Source: Arenibacter echinorum (GTDB lineage Bacteria; Bacteroidota; Bacteroidia; Flavobacteriales; Flavobacteriaceae). Taken from it: a stretch of 64,000 nucleotides of DNA. The DNA lies in contig NZ_QLLN01000004.1 in assembly GCF_003259375.1 (NCBI RefSeq), positions 62,001 through 126,000 of the forward strand, in the 5' to 3' direction. The notes below the pieces were generated by a model, which saw nothing but the letters and a program-made list of their open reading frames with translations, was not told the origin of the DNA and did no database searches. The position numbers were made by a program, and so were the translations under genes. This document shows, piece after piece, positions 53,156 to 60,998 of this stretch (position 1 is its first letter; each line of letters opens with the position of its first letter).

Positions 53156-53716
53156 TATTCCGAATTTAGATTAAAACAATAAAATGTTCCATTGAGATAC
53201 CACATTATATTTACGTAAAAATTGGTATCCATGGACCGCTAATTTTAAGAATCTTTTCTATGACCTTAGTACCAAGCGCTACTATACGAACTTGGCAACG
53301 ACCAATAACAATACAATAATCGCATAAGCACCGCTACATGTCAATACCAGGTCTATAAAATTGAATTTCTTTTTCATTCCTTATTTTTATTGTTTTCCAT
53401 AGTCATCACCATTCCACAGGAGGGGTAATTATATTTGATTGGGTTATATTCCTAGGTTTAAATTTCAACTGTGCATTTAAGCTACAATTCCATTTCTAAA
53501 GTTAGCATGGAAGGCCGAGGTTTCAAAATATCAACGTTCAACGCTAATAAACCATGGATAAAATGTAGATTTCCCTAAAAAATGCACCAAAAACAAGGTG
53601 GTCGATTTTTATAAGCTAAAGAAAAACTATTAGTGAAAGCCTCAAATTTGGTCCTCAAATTCTGGACACCTTTATTTATTTAAAGATCAAAAAACACAGT
53701 TACCAAACTAGAGTCA
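53156..53716. other. Intergenic stretch, one small frame only
   Basis: Apart from the 31-codon frame at 53282-53377, this 560-bp AT-rich stretch shows no recognised gene or RNA. A short direct repeat (CTCAAATT...CTCAAATT, around 53641-53661) is the only other structure noticed. Confidence 0.5.
53282..53377 (-). CDS. 31-residue predicted membrane peptide
   Basis: Minus-strand ATG at 53377, TAG at 53284-53282. The peptide starts MKKKFNFIDL and continues as one hydrophobic helix (AYAIIVLLLVVAKFV). A good ribosome-binding site-like AAGGA precedes the ATG, and an 8-codon frame (MENNKNKE) ends in the overlapping ATGA, which would allow coupled translation. Basic N-terminus plus helix is the pattern of small single-span regulators. 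No homologue is known to me; the evidence is composition only. Confidence 0.4.
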   Translation of the reverse strand: MKKKFNFIDLVLTCSGAYAIIVLLLVVAKFV

Positions 53717-54688
53717 CTACAAGTTTATAACCACATTGCCTCTTTTGCGGCCAGTGTCCACATAGCTATGGGCCTTATCAACTTCATGAAGGGTATAGCG
53801 TTTATCTATGACCAATTTTAATTTCCCAGCATTCAAAAGATTTGTGAGCTCATGCAACATGTTCCTAAGCTTTGGAACAGCTACAAGTCCGGTCGCCGCA
53901 AACTTTGCTTTTTTGCTGCCAAATTTAGAGGTCCACAGCATTTGAAATAATAGTGGCATACTTAATACTGGTGAGAGGTAGGTGCCATTTTTCGTAAGTA
54001 TTTCTTTGCATGCAGGGAATGAGCTCTTACCCACTGTATCAAAAATAACATCATAACTGTTAGCTGTTTTAGTAAAATCTACCTTTGTATAATCTATGGC
54101 ATGATCCGCTCCAAGCGATCTTACCATGGCAAAATTGGAAGAACTGCAAACCGCGGTTACATCCGCGCCAAGATAATTGGCCAATTGCACCGCTGCAGAA
54201 CCTAAACTACCCGAAGCGCCATTTATAAGCACTCTTTGTCCACTTTTCACATTGGCCATTTCCTTTAAATAATTCCAAGAGGTCAAAGGCCCGTCACACA
54301 CACCTGCAAGTTCTTCATGAGCTACATTTTTAGGCCTAACCGCCACTAAACCTTCTTCTGAAACACATAAATATTCCGCATTAGAGCCTGCACCAAATAT
54401 CGACTCCCCAAAGACTTCATCCCCTACTTGGAAACGTTGCACACTGCCGCCAACAGCCTCAACTATTCCAGAAAAACCCGTACCGGCTATAGGATACTTG
54501 GGCTTTGTTAAACCAATAAAAAGTCTACCGTACCATGGATTCCCGCTTCGCATCATGGTGTCTGCCCTAGTTACACTGGCAGCTTTTACCTTTATCAAAA
54601 TCTCTTTCTCTTTGGGTAAGGGTTTTGGAACATCCTGAAGTTGTAAAACCTTGGGTGAACCATACTTTGTAATTATGATCGCTTTCAT
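53717..54688 (-). CDS. Zinc-independent MDR-family NAD(P)-dependent oxidoreductase (quinone reductase type)
   Basis: A 323-residue medium-chain reductase/dehydrogenase. The N-terminal GroES-like domain has EILIKVKAASVTRADTMMRSG and lacks the Zn-ligating Cys/His set. The Rossmann half has GQRVLINGASGSLGSAAVQLANYLGA and then SLGADHAIDYTKVDF. This is the quinone oxidoreductase/enoyl reductase subgroup, using NADPH to reduce quinones or alpha,beta-unsaturated carbonyls. It has its own promoter, preceded by an inverted repeat (54738-54759) that looks like an operator. Confidence 0.9.
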   Translation of the reverse strand: MKAIIITKYGSPKVLQLQDVPKPLPKEKEILIKVKAASVTRADTMMRSGNPWYGRLFIGLTKPKYPIAGTGFSGIVEAVGGSVQRFQVGDEVFGESIFGAGSNAEYLCVSEEGLVAVRPKNVAHEELAGVCDGPLTSWNYLKEMANVKSGQRVLINGASGSLGSAAVQLANYLGADVTAVCSSSNFAMVRSLGADHAIDYTKVDFTKTANSYDVIFDTVGKSSFPACKEILTKNGTYLSPVLSMPLLFQMLWTSKFGSKKAKFAATGLVAVPKLRNMLHELTNLLNAGKLKLVIDKRYTLHEVDKAHSYVDTGRKRGNVVINL

Positions 54689-54708
54689 TTTTTTATTTTT
54701 TATTTTGA

Positions 54709-54716
54709 CAAATGTA
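54709..54716 (-). promoter_or_regulatory. -7 box of the MDR oxidoreductase gene
   Basis: TACATTTG on the minus strand (54716-54709) matches TAnnTTTG, about 20 bp before the ATG at 54688. Confidence 0.6.
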
Positions 54717-54737
54717 TCCCATACCTCTAGGCCAGTC

Positions 54738-54759
54738 GTTCGGATTTTAGAATCGGAAC
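54738..54759. promoter_or_regulatory. Inverted repeat, candidate operator of the oxidoreductase gene
   Basis: GTTCGGATT-TTAG-AATCGGAAC: 9-bp arms with one mismatched position. It lies 22-43 bp upstream of the -7 box, near the -33 region, where an activator or repressor would bind. The half-site GTTCCGATT recurs at 56390 and 60834. Confidence 0.5.
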
Positions 54760-54829
54760 AAAATGGGTTAGTATGTTTTTATAGTAGGCATTGTAATTCT
54801 TATCACCTATGTGATAACAGACGATGTCC

Positions 54830-55273
54830 TTACTTTTTTAATTCCATATGTAAAATGGGGTAGGGTTTTCCTGAAGCATCCAATTCCGAACGACCTATTA
54901 TTTCGAAGCCACAATGCTTATAAAATTCAACAGCCTGTTCGTTCTGCTCATTTACATCGACAGCATTTACTTTAAATTCATTTATGGAAAATGTCAATAA
55001 ACTCTTGCCAATTCCCATTCCCTGGTATGCGGGGTGTATAAATAGCATTTCCAGATGCATACCTGCCACGCCCATAAAACCGATTATTTCCATAACCTTG
55101 TTCCTTATACACCTTAATTCGACAACATTTAAATACTCGTTCAATATTAGCGGTTTAAAATATTGAATGTCCTCTTCCCGTAAAAATTGGTGTGTGGCTC
55201 TGACAGAGGCCTCCCAAACCTCGACCACTTCAGGGAATTGGTCCTTGGAGATCTTATCTATTTTATATGTCAT
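54830..55273 (-). CDS. GNAT-family N-acetyltransferase
   Basis: A 147-residue protein with the GNAT acetyl-CoA site HPAYQGMGIGKSLLTF and the C-terminal strand pattern VNEQNEQAVEFYKHCGFEIIGRSELD. These single-domain acetyltransferases modify small molecules or N-termini; PYPILHMEL at the end is common in the YafP/ElaA-like branch. Target unknown. It is a monocistronic gene upstream of the oxidoreductase operator region. Confidence 0.88.
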   Translation of the reverse strand: MTYKIDKISKDQFPEVVEVWEASVRATHQFLREEDIQYFKPLILNEYLNVVELRCIRNKVMEIIGFMGVAGMHLEMLFIHPAYQGMGIGKSLLTFSINEFKVNAVDVNEQNEQAVEFYKHCGFEIIGRSELDASGKPYPILHMELKK

Positions 55274-55406
55274 TTGTATTACTCTTGGAGAGACCCTAAA
55301 AATAATATTTCTTGGCTATGTGTTGGATAAAGTTTAAAGCGAAGATTGAATTGTTGCTTGTTTATTATGGACTTAAGGAACCTTTTTTAAGCTCATGGCC
55401 TATTGG

Positions 55407-56315
55407 CTATTCACAGGTAATATTTAATTCTTGATATTCGGATATTGAAACATTAGGTATGTTCTGTCCACTTTCAATTTTAATACAATTTAAATTAGGA
55501 TTTCTATCTACCTTTAAATCAATTAATTCCTGATTACCGCCCACATTCAGATCCGTAAGCGAATTGCTTGAAATATAAAGGTGTGTTAAACTGGCATTAT
55601 GTTCAAGATCAATATTCTGAATTTTATTGTCAGAAATCAATAAGGTTTCCAATTTTACATTTTTGCTAAAATCTACAGAAGTTAGCTCATTCGTCGTTAG
55701 CAATATATTTTTCAGATTTATAGATCTTTTGACATCAAAGGAATGTAATATATTGTTACTTATTTTCAATATTTCAAGAGTTTCATTTTCAATGCTAAAT
55801 TCTTCCAATTCGTTAAAGGATAGATTTAATTCTTTTAAGTGAGCCGCTTTGGAAAGTCCGTTAATGGCACTAAGTTGGTTAGACTGCACATCCAACAAAA
55901 TTAAATTGGGGTTGTTACTGATATCAATGTTGGAGATATAGTTGCCAGCAAGAACTAAAGTGTCCAACAAAGTATTGTGAGTTAAGTCGATACCCGTTAT
56001 TTCCTGCTGCGTTGCAGATAGCTTCCTTAGCCCCACGAAGCCTTCAATTCCGGTCAAATCACTTATTACACCCTCACTTGAAAAATTTAAATCCAGAACA
56101 CTTACTTCCGAAGCATCTTTTCTCAACATCCTTTGATTTAGGACTCCGTCCGAATCTATACCCTCCTCTATTAAAACAGCTTCAAAACTAGAATCTGGTA
56201 TATACAGGTATTGATTTTCATAAGAGTCCTTATCGTTATTGGCACATGATGTTAATAAGATTGTAATCAGAATTGCTAAGAGAATTGCCTTCCCAATGAT
56301 AAATGTACTATTCAT
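55407..56315 (-). CDS. Leucine-rich-repeat lipoprotein
   Basis: A 302-residue protein with a lipoprotein signal (LLTSC, Cys24). After an N-terminal segment like other Bacteroidota LRR proteins (YIPDSSFEAVLIEEGIDSDGVLNQRML), it has about eight internalin-type repeats of 20-22 residues (LDTLVLAGNYISNIDISNN, LKELNLSFNELEEF, LETLLISDNKIQNIDLEHN, LTHLYISSNSLTDLNVGGN). It ends with a Cys pair (LNCIKIE, ITCE) typical of the cap. It is probably a surface protein for binding. The end of the cyclase-AraC gene upstream holds an AAGGTTCCGATT element 75-85 bp before the start. Confidence 0.85.
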   Translation of the reverse strand: MNSTFIIGKAILLAILITILLTSCANNDKDSYENQYLYIPDSSFEAVLIEEGIDSDGVLNQRMLRKDASEVSVLDLNFSSEGVISDLTGIEGFVGLRKLSATQQEITGIDLTHNTLLDTLVLAGNYISNIDISNNPNLILLDVQSNQLSAINGLSKAAHLKELNLSFNELEEFSIENETLEILKISNNILHSFDVKRSINLKNILLTTNELTSVDFSKNVKLETLLISDNKIQNIDLEHNASLTHLYISSNSLTDLNVGGNQELIDLKVDRNPNLNCIKIESGQNIPNVSISEYQELNITCE

Positions 56316-56380
56316 TATTAAGTCTAAAATGGTTTATTTGAGACAAAGATGTATAAAATGTCAGGACTGGTTGTTCTAAA

Positions 56381-58732
56381 TTACAAATCGGAACCTTTTA
56401 AGCCACTATTTTTTTTCCAATAAGCACTGGGGGTTGTACCCATTGTTTTTTTAAAATAGGTATTAAAGACGGTCTTGGAGTTAAAGCCGCTATCATATGC
56501 CAACGCCAAGATAGTGAGATGTCTTTGGGATTGGTCGGCCACCTTGGCCTTAAAGGTCTCCAGACGGTAGGTGTTCACATAGTCGGCAAAATTTTTCCCA
56601 TATCCCTCATTTAGCAGCTGTGATAAATGATTGGAAGGAATTTCCATCATTTCAGCCAAAATGGGAAGTGTAAGGTTGGGGTCCAAGTAGGGCTCCTCTT
56701 CCAACATCAAGCGATCCAAGTTTTTCCTGTATTCCTGTAGCTCCTTTTTATTGAACAACGATTTTTGATACTTCCGTTTCTTGGTCGAAAATTTACTGTC
56801 TTCACCCAAAACTTCCTTCCTAAGTTCCTTAAATCGAGGCATTCCGTACAATGGCCTGAGTATTGGATCCACAAAAATATAAATCATCATTGGCAATCTG
56901 TGGGCAATACCTTGTTCTATTAGGCTAATGGTTTCCGGTATCTTTCCCAACAACGCATTACACATAATAAGCAAGTTTAAGGCCCTCCCCATAAGATCGG
57001 TTGCCAGAGCAGCTTCCAACTTAGCAATTCCTCTTTCGGCTTGATCCTTATTACCTAATAATGCATGTGCCATCGTTGTTCCTCCGAGTCTCATGACATC
57101 TTCTGTTTCATTCTGCGGTAATTTCTCAAAAAAGGCCAATCCTTCCTTGCCTTTCCCCATCAATAACAGTGATTGTCCCCAATATAAGGTAGAGGTTTTA
57201 AAATCTGATTTGAGCTCAACCGCCTTTTCAAAACTAGTAATGGCGTTGCCATATTTTTCTTCGCAGTAATCAATAAATCCTTTGAGATGATAATTTACCG
57301 AGGAAAAAGGATCAAGCTGAAGGGCGGTTTCAATATAGGTCCGTGCCGCACCAAATTTTCCTTCAGCTACCAAAGTGGATGCCATACTGGGGTAATAATC
57401 CACAATTGGTCCAGCTTCATACACCCTATTCAAATGCCGATAGGTTCCTGGAAGATCCCATTTTTGAATCAAGGAGGCATAGGAAAGGTGCAATTGACAT
57501 TCGGGCAAATTTTCGTCCAATTCAATGGCCTTGTCCAAAAAAGGCTGTCCCTTTGCAAAGGCATCTTGTAATGGCACCAAACCTATTGTACCCAAAAGGG
57601 TGTAGGCCAGATGCATCCCCAAATGGGCCAATGCAAAATGTGGCCAATCCTTTATAATTTCTTCCAAAATTGAAATCCCCGTTTCAATATCGGACTTGCC
57701 CATCTTTAAAATATGATACCTACTTTTTAAATAACGTTGGTAGATATCCACTGGTACTTCTGGGTCTTGGACCAATTGGCCTTCAATTTCAAAATGACCA
57801 ATATGTTCCCGTAACCTTTCGGCAATGAGCAGGCTAATTTCATCTTGAACGGCAAAAACATCTTCCAAGGACCTATCAAAAGTCTCCGACCAAAAATGAA
57901 AATCATCCTTAACATCGATGAGCTGTGCAGTTATGCGCATTTTATTTTTGGACAAACGTACGCTGCCTTCCAAGATAGTAGACACATTAAGTTCCTTACC
58001 TATCTGGGCTATGGGTAGATTAACATTTTTAAAATGAAAGGAAGAGGTTCTAGAAGTTACTTTTAATCCCTTGATTTTAGCAAGGGCGTTTATGATTTCC
58101 TCTGTCATGCCGTCACTAAAATACTCATTGTCCGTACTGGAACTCATATTTACAAAGGGGAGAACAGCAATAGACTTGGGCTCATTTACTGGAACGTTCA
58201 CAAGACCGGAACGACTGGGCACCTGAATACCTTCATTTTTTACCGCAAATACTTCAACCGGTTTAGCAATATTCTTAAGACTAAAATGGCCCAAGGACAA
58301 GGTGGGAATATGTGGATGGTTTATAAGCTCATCATTTAGTTTCCCTGATAGCAAAATTGAACCTGCAATTCCCAGGCTCTCTATACGGGAAGCCAAATTT
58401 ACCCCGTCCCCATATACTTCCGTACCATCAAAAACAATATCCCCTAGATGTAACCCAATGCGAAGGGGCACGGCATTTTTCTTTTGCAAGGCTTTTTGTA
58501 TGGCAATGGCGCATTCCACTGCCTCCAACCCACTGGAAAAAATGCTCAGGGTTCCGTCGCCATAATATTGCAGGATATCCCCATTATAGAGTTTATGATT
58601 TTTTTCGAACTCCTGTCTATGTCGGGCCCGCATTTCCGCTGCGGCATTTTCATCCCTTTGCATCAGCGCGGTGTAGCCAACAATATCGGTAAACATTATG
58701 ACTGCAATACGGCGGTTTTTATTGCTTGGCAT
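56381..58732 (-). CDS. Class III nucleotide cyclase fused to TolB-like, TPR and AraC DNA-binding domains
   Basis: A 783-residue cytoplasmic protein without membrane helices. Residues about 5-165 are a class III cyclase: VIMFTDIVGYTALM with metal Asp16, YYGDGTLSIF with Asp59, and YGDGVNLASR with transition-state Asn112 and Arg116. Residues about 186-310 are the TolB/FlgO-like domain often seen with such cyclases (KSIAVLPFVNMS, EYFSDGMTEEIINALAKI). About 335-610 are TPR-like repeats, and about 685-783 an AraC-type helix-turn-helix pair (ILALAYDSGFNSKTVFNTYFKK, GTTPSAYWKK). Base-selecting positions carry Gln55 and Glu105, so ATP preference is not certain. A sensor, messenger synthase and regulator in one chain is unusual. 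It is divergent from a second cyclase (139 bp). Confidence 0.9.
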   Translation of the reverse strand: MPSNKNRRIAVIMFTDIVGYTALMQRDENAAAEMRARHRQEFEKNHKLYNGDILQYYGDGTLSIFSSGLEAVECAIAIQKALQKKNAVPLRIGLHLGDIVFDGTEVYGDGVNLASRIESLGIAGSILLSGKLNDELINHPHIPTLSLGHFSLKNIAKPVEVFAVKNEGIQVPSRSGLVNVPVNEPKSIAVLPFVNMSSSTDNEYFSDGMTEEIINALAKIKGLKVTSRTSSFHFKNVNLPIAQIGKELNVSTILEGSVRLSKNKMRITAQLIDVKDDFHFWSETFDRSLEDVFAVQDEISLLIAERLREHIGHFEIEGQLVQDPEVPVDIYQRYLKSRYHILKMGKSDIETGISILEEIIKDWPHFALAHLGMHLAYTLLGTIGLVPLQDAFAKGQPFLDKAIELDENLPECQLHLSYASLIQKWDLPGTYRHLNRVYEAGPIVDYYPSMASTLVAEGKFGAARTYIETALQLDPFSSVNYHLKGFIDYCEEKYGNAITSFEKAVELKSDFKTSTLYWGQSLLLMGKGKEGLAFFEKLPQNETEDVMRLGGTTMAHALLGNKDQAERGIAKLEAALATDLMGRALNLLIMCNALLGKIPETISLIEQGIAHRLPMMIYIFVDPILRPLYGMPRFKELRKEVLGEDSKFSTKKRKYQKSLFNKKELQEYRKNLDRLMLEEEPYLDPNLTLPILAEMMEIPSNHLSQLLNEGYGKNFADYVNTYRLETFKAKVADQSQRHLTILALAYDSGFNSKTVFNTYFKKTMGTTPSAYWKKNSGLKGSDL

Positions 58733-58871
58733 TAGTTTTTGGTCTAAGATTTTATTTCTTATAAAGACAACTCATTTCAAAAGTACAATAATTTGCAATA
58801 ACCCATTTTAAGGGACAATTTCAAAAAAGACATTAACTTTACGATGGTTTTCCAAGAGTTTATTTTTCTGT

Positions 58872-59969
58872 ATGTCCTTAAAATTATCTCCCAAAGTTAA
58901 AAGAAACCTTTCCCGAATAATCCCGTTCGGAATTATTTGGCTGGTATCTGGTTGGGTATTTTGGATCGTGGAGCAAGCCGCAGCGGGCAACTCCGACCAG
59001 GACCAATCCTCCAGGATTGCCATGAATTTTGAGGTATTCCTCTTTTCCAGCGCTGCCCTCATGATTGTTGGACTGCTTATTGGGACCATAGAACTCCTTT
59101 ATCTTAACCAAGTTTTTTCAAAAAAAAGTTTTACCAAGAAGATCGTATACAAAACCATATTTTACATTGTGTTGCTGTTAATCATAACCTGCATCACCTA
59201 TCCTATAGCCAAGAGCTTGGAACTGGACATTTCAATCTTTGACCAACGCGTCTGGGATATGTTCGGGGATTACCTTACCAGCATTACACACCTAAGTACC
59301 GATATACAGTTAGCGACATCACTTTTGGCCTCCTTATTCTACTCCGAAATCAGTGAAAATATAGGGCACGGTGTCCTAATGAATTTCTTTACAGGAAAAT
59401 ATCATACCCCTACCGAGGAATTGAGGATTTTCATGTTCTCAGATATGAAATCTTCCACCGCAATAGCGGAGCAATTGGGCCATATTAAATATTTTGAATT
59501 GTTAAAAGAGTATTACTCGGATTTTTCCGAAGCTATTATTCAACATTCAGGGGAAATATACCAATATGTTGGGGACGAAATTATTATCTCCTGGAAATAT
59601 GAGGCCGGTGTTGTAAACAACAATTGTATCAAATGTTTTTTTGCCATGAAAAAGGACCTTCACAAAAGGGCGGAATGGTATTCCTCCCACTACGGCATTA
59701 CACCTACCTTTAAAGCGGGATTTCACTTCGGGAAGGTAACTACAGGGGAAATAGGTGAGCTGAAAAAGGAAATTATATTTACCGGAGACGTCCTCAATAC
59801 CACCGCTAGAATTCAGGGGCTCTGCAACCCATTAAATGTAGACATCCTAATTTCCGGGGATTTGTGCCAAAGCCTAACCCTTGAACCGGAATTCAAAATA
59901 CAATCCTTGGGCAAAAACGAACTGAAAGGAAAAGAGCAAAACATGGAATTGTTCACTATTAAGGATTAG
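58872..59969 (+). CDS. Membrane-anchored class III adenylate/guanylate cyclase
   Basis: A 365-residue protein. The first 175 residues hold about three to four membrane helices (PFGIIWLVSGWVFWIVE, FLFSSAALMIVGLLIGTIELLYL, TIFYIVLLLIITCITYPIA, LATSLLASLFYSEI). The C-terminal half is a class III cyclase: IFMFSDMKSSTAI with metal Asp191, YQYVGDEIIISW with Asp235, and TGDVLNTTARIQGL with the Asn/Arg pair. It differs from the soluble cyclase next door but shares Gln in place of the usual ATP-selecting Lys. It shares a 139-bp divergent promoter region with the cyclase-AraC gene, so the two are probably regulated together. Confidence 0.88.
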   Translation: MSLKLSPKVKRNLSRIIPFGIIWLVSGWVFWIVEQAAAGNSDQDQSSRIAMNFEVFLFSSAALMIVGLLIGTIELLYLNQVFSKKSFTKKIVYKTIFYIVLLLIITCITYPIAKSLELDISIFDQRVWDMFGDYLTSITHLSTDIQLATSLLASLFYSEISENIGHGVLMNFFTGKYHTPTEELRIFMFSDMKSSTAIAEQLGHIKYFELLKEYYSDFSEAIIQHSGEIYQYVGDEIIISWKYEAGVVNNNCIKCFFAMKKDLHKRAEWYSSHYGITPTFKAGFHFGKVTTGEIGELKKEIIFTGDVLNTTARIQGLCNPLNVDILISGDLCQSLTLEPEFKIQSLGKNELKGKEQNMELFTIKD

Positions 59970-60021
59970 ATCAGCTTTACATTTACAGGATGTAGGCTTG
60001 CTAACCTTGCTGACAAACCAT

Positions 60022-60768
60022 CTAATCCAATGGCAAAAAAGTTAAGCTGATAAAAAGCAAATTGGTACCCATATGAACAAATAAGGGATATTTAAACCCA
60101 AAGCTTAGTCGTGTATATCCGGCAATGGTGGCACTAAACAACTGGGGCAAGGTTATAATGGGAAGTAACAGTACATTGGTACAGGTCAGTTCAAAATTAA
60201 AAATATGCAACCAGGCAAACAGCACACAGGAAAGGTAATAAATCCACCTAATATTATTCTCCCAAATAGCGGCTAACTTTTGGGCGATTTTTTTCCTATA
60301 CATTAAGGCATATGCAATTACACCAATAAACAGGGAGAGTAATACCCGGGTATAAAAAGTTTCATCTACTAGGCTCAGGTTGGTTTTGTATATGGCTTTT
60401 GTAAGCAAGTAATATGATAGCGACGTAAAAGTAAGAGCCGCATACAGCGGTTTAAACTTAAGACTCAATCTAAAGCATATTTCTTCATAGAGGGGTAGTA
60501 TTAAACCTCCCACCAAGAGGTAGGTTAAAGGAGCAAACCGCTCCGACATATTGGCATCCGTGATATTTTTTGGCTCATAAAAAACAGCCAGTACATTTGC
60601 TACCAATAGCGAAAAGACCAGTTTAATAAGGAACAATCCCAGGGTGTCGTATATTTTATTCCTGACTGTTAGATCTTTTAAGGGAAGATACTGGGGCTGA
60701 GAGACAAACTGCATTAAGTTCTTAATCAATCCCAAATAAAATTTTGGTTTTACAAAAGGGTAATTCAT
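60022..60768 (-). CDS. CPBP-family intramembrane metalloprotease
   Basis: A 248-residue protein with six or so membrane helices. It keeps the three CPBP motifs: LYEEICFR (catalytic Glu-Glu...Arg), FAWLHIFNF (His) and LFVHMGTNLL (His...Asn). The family (Abi/Rce1-like) cleaves membrane or prenylated peptides; in bacteria most members are untested. Its start faces the cyclase-less AraC regulator, with a 20-bp direct repeat in the shared 230-bp region, so it is a candidate target of that regulator. Confidence 0.85.
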   Translation of the reverse strand: MNYPFVKPKFYLGLIKNLMQFVSQPQYLPLKDLTVRNKIYDTLGLFLIKLVFSLLVANVLAVFYEPKNITDANMSERFAPLTYLLVGGLILPLYEEICFRLSLKFKPLYAALTFTSLSYYLLTKAIYKTNLSLVDETFYTRVLLSLFIGVIAYALMYRKKIAQKLAAIWENNIRWIYYLSCVLFAWLHIFNFELTCTNVLLLPIITLPQLFSATIAGYTRLSFGFKYPLFVHMGTNLLFISLTFLPLD

Positions 60769-60830
60769 GATATATTCTTTTAGTGTTCCATACTATTTTC
60801 TGGAGCAAGTTAGTCAGGAGGACACCCTTA

Positions 60831-60866
60831 AAGGTTCCGATTATCATTAAAAGGTTCTGATTTTCA
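60831..60866 (+). promoter_or_regulatory. Direct repeat, candidate AraC-type operator
   Basis: AAGGTTCCGATTATCA (60831-60846) and AAGGTTCTGATTTTCA (60851-60866) agree at 14 of 16 positions with a period of 20 bp, about two helical turns. AraC-family dimers bind such tandem sites on one DNA face. It lies 63-98 bp upstream of the CPBP start and 133-168 bp upstream of the AraC-type regulator start. Confidence 0.55.
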
Positions 60867-60998
60867 AGCGGGCCTTGATTTTAAAAATTAGTTCCTGAAT
60901 ATGACCCTTGCCGAGCTACTAAAACTGGATACTTTTAGATTAAAATTTGTATTTTAGTTGCGATTTTTTTCTATTTAACGAACAACCCCTGCCCACGA

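Noticed and set aside
56381-58732. Loss of cyclase activity because of the Gln and Glu at base-selecting positions
   Set aside because: Metal Asp, Asn and Arg are intact, and bacterial class III cyclases vary at the base-selecting sites. The substitutions do not show inactivity.
60022-60768. CPBP protease as an Abi phage-defence gene
   Set aside because: The CPBP family includes proteins named Abi, but no other defence gene, toxin-antitoxin pair or mobile element is nearby, so defence is not supported.
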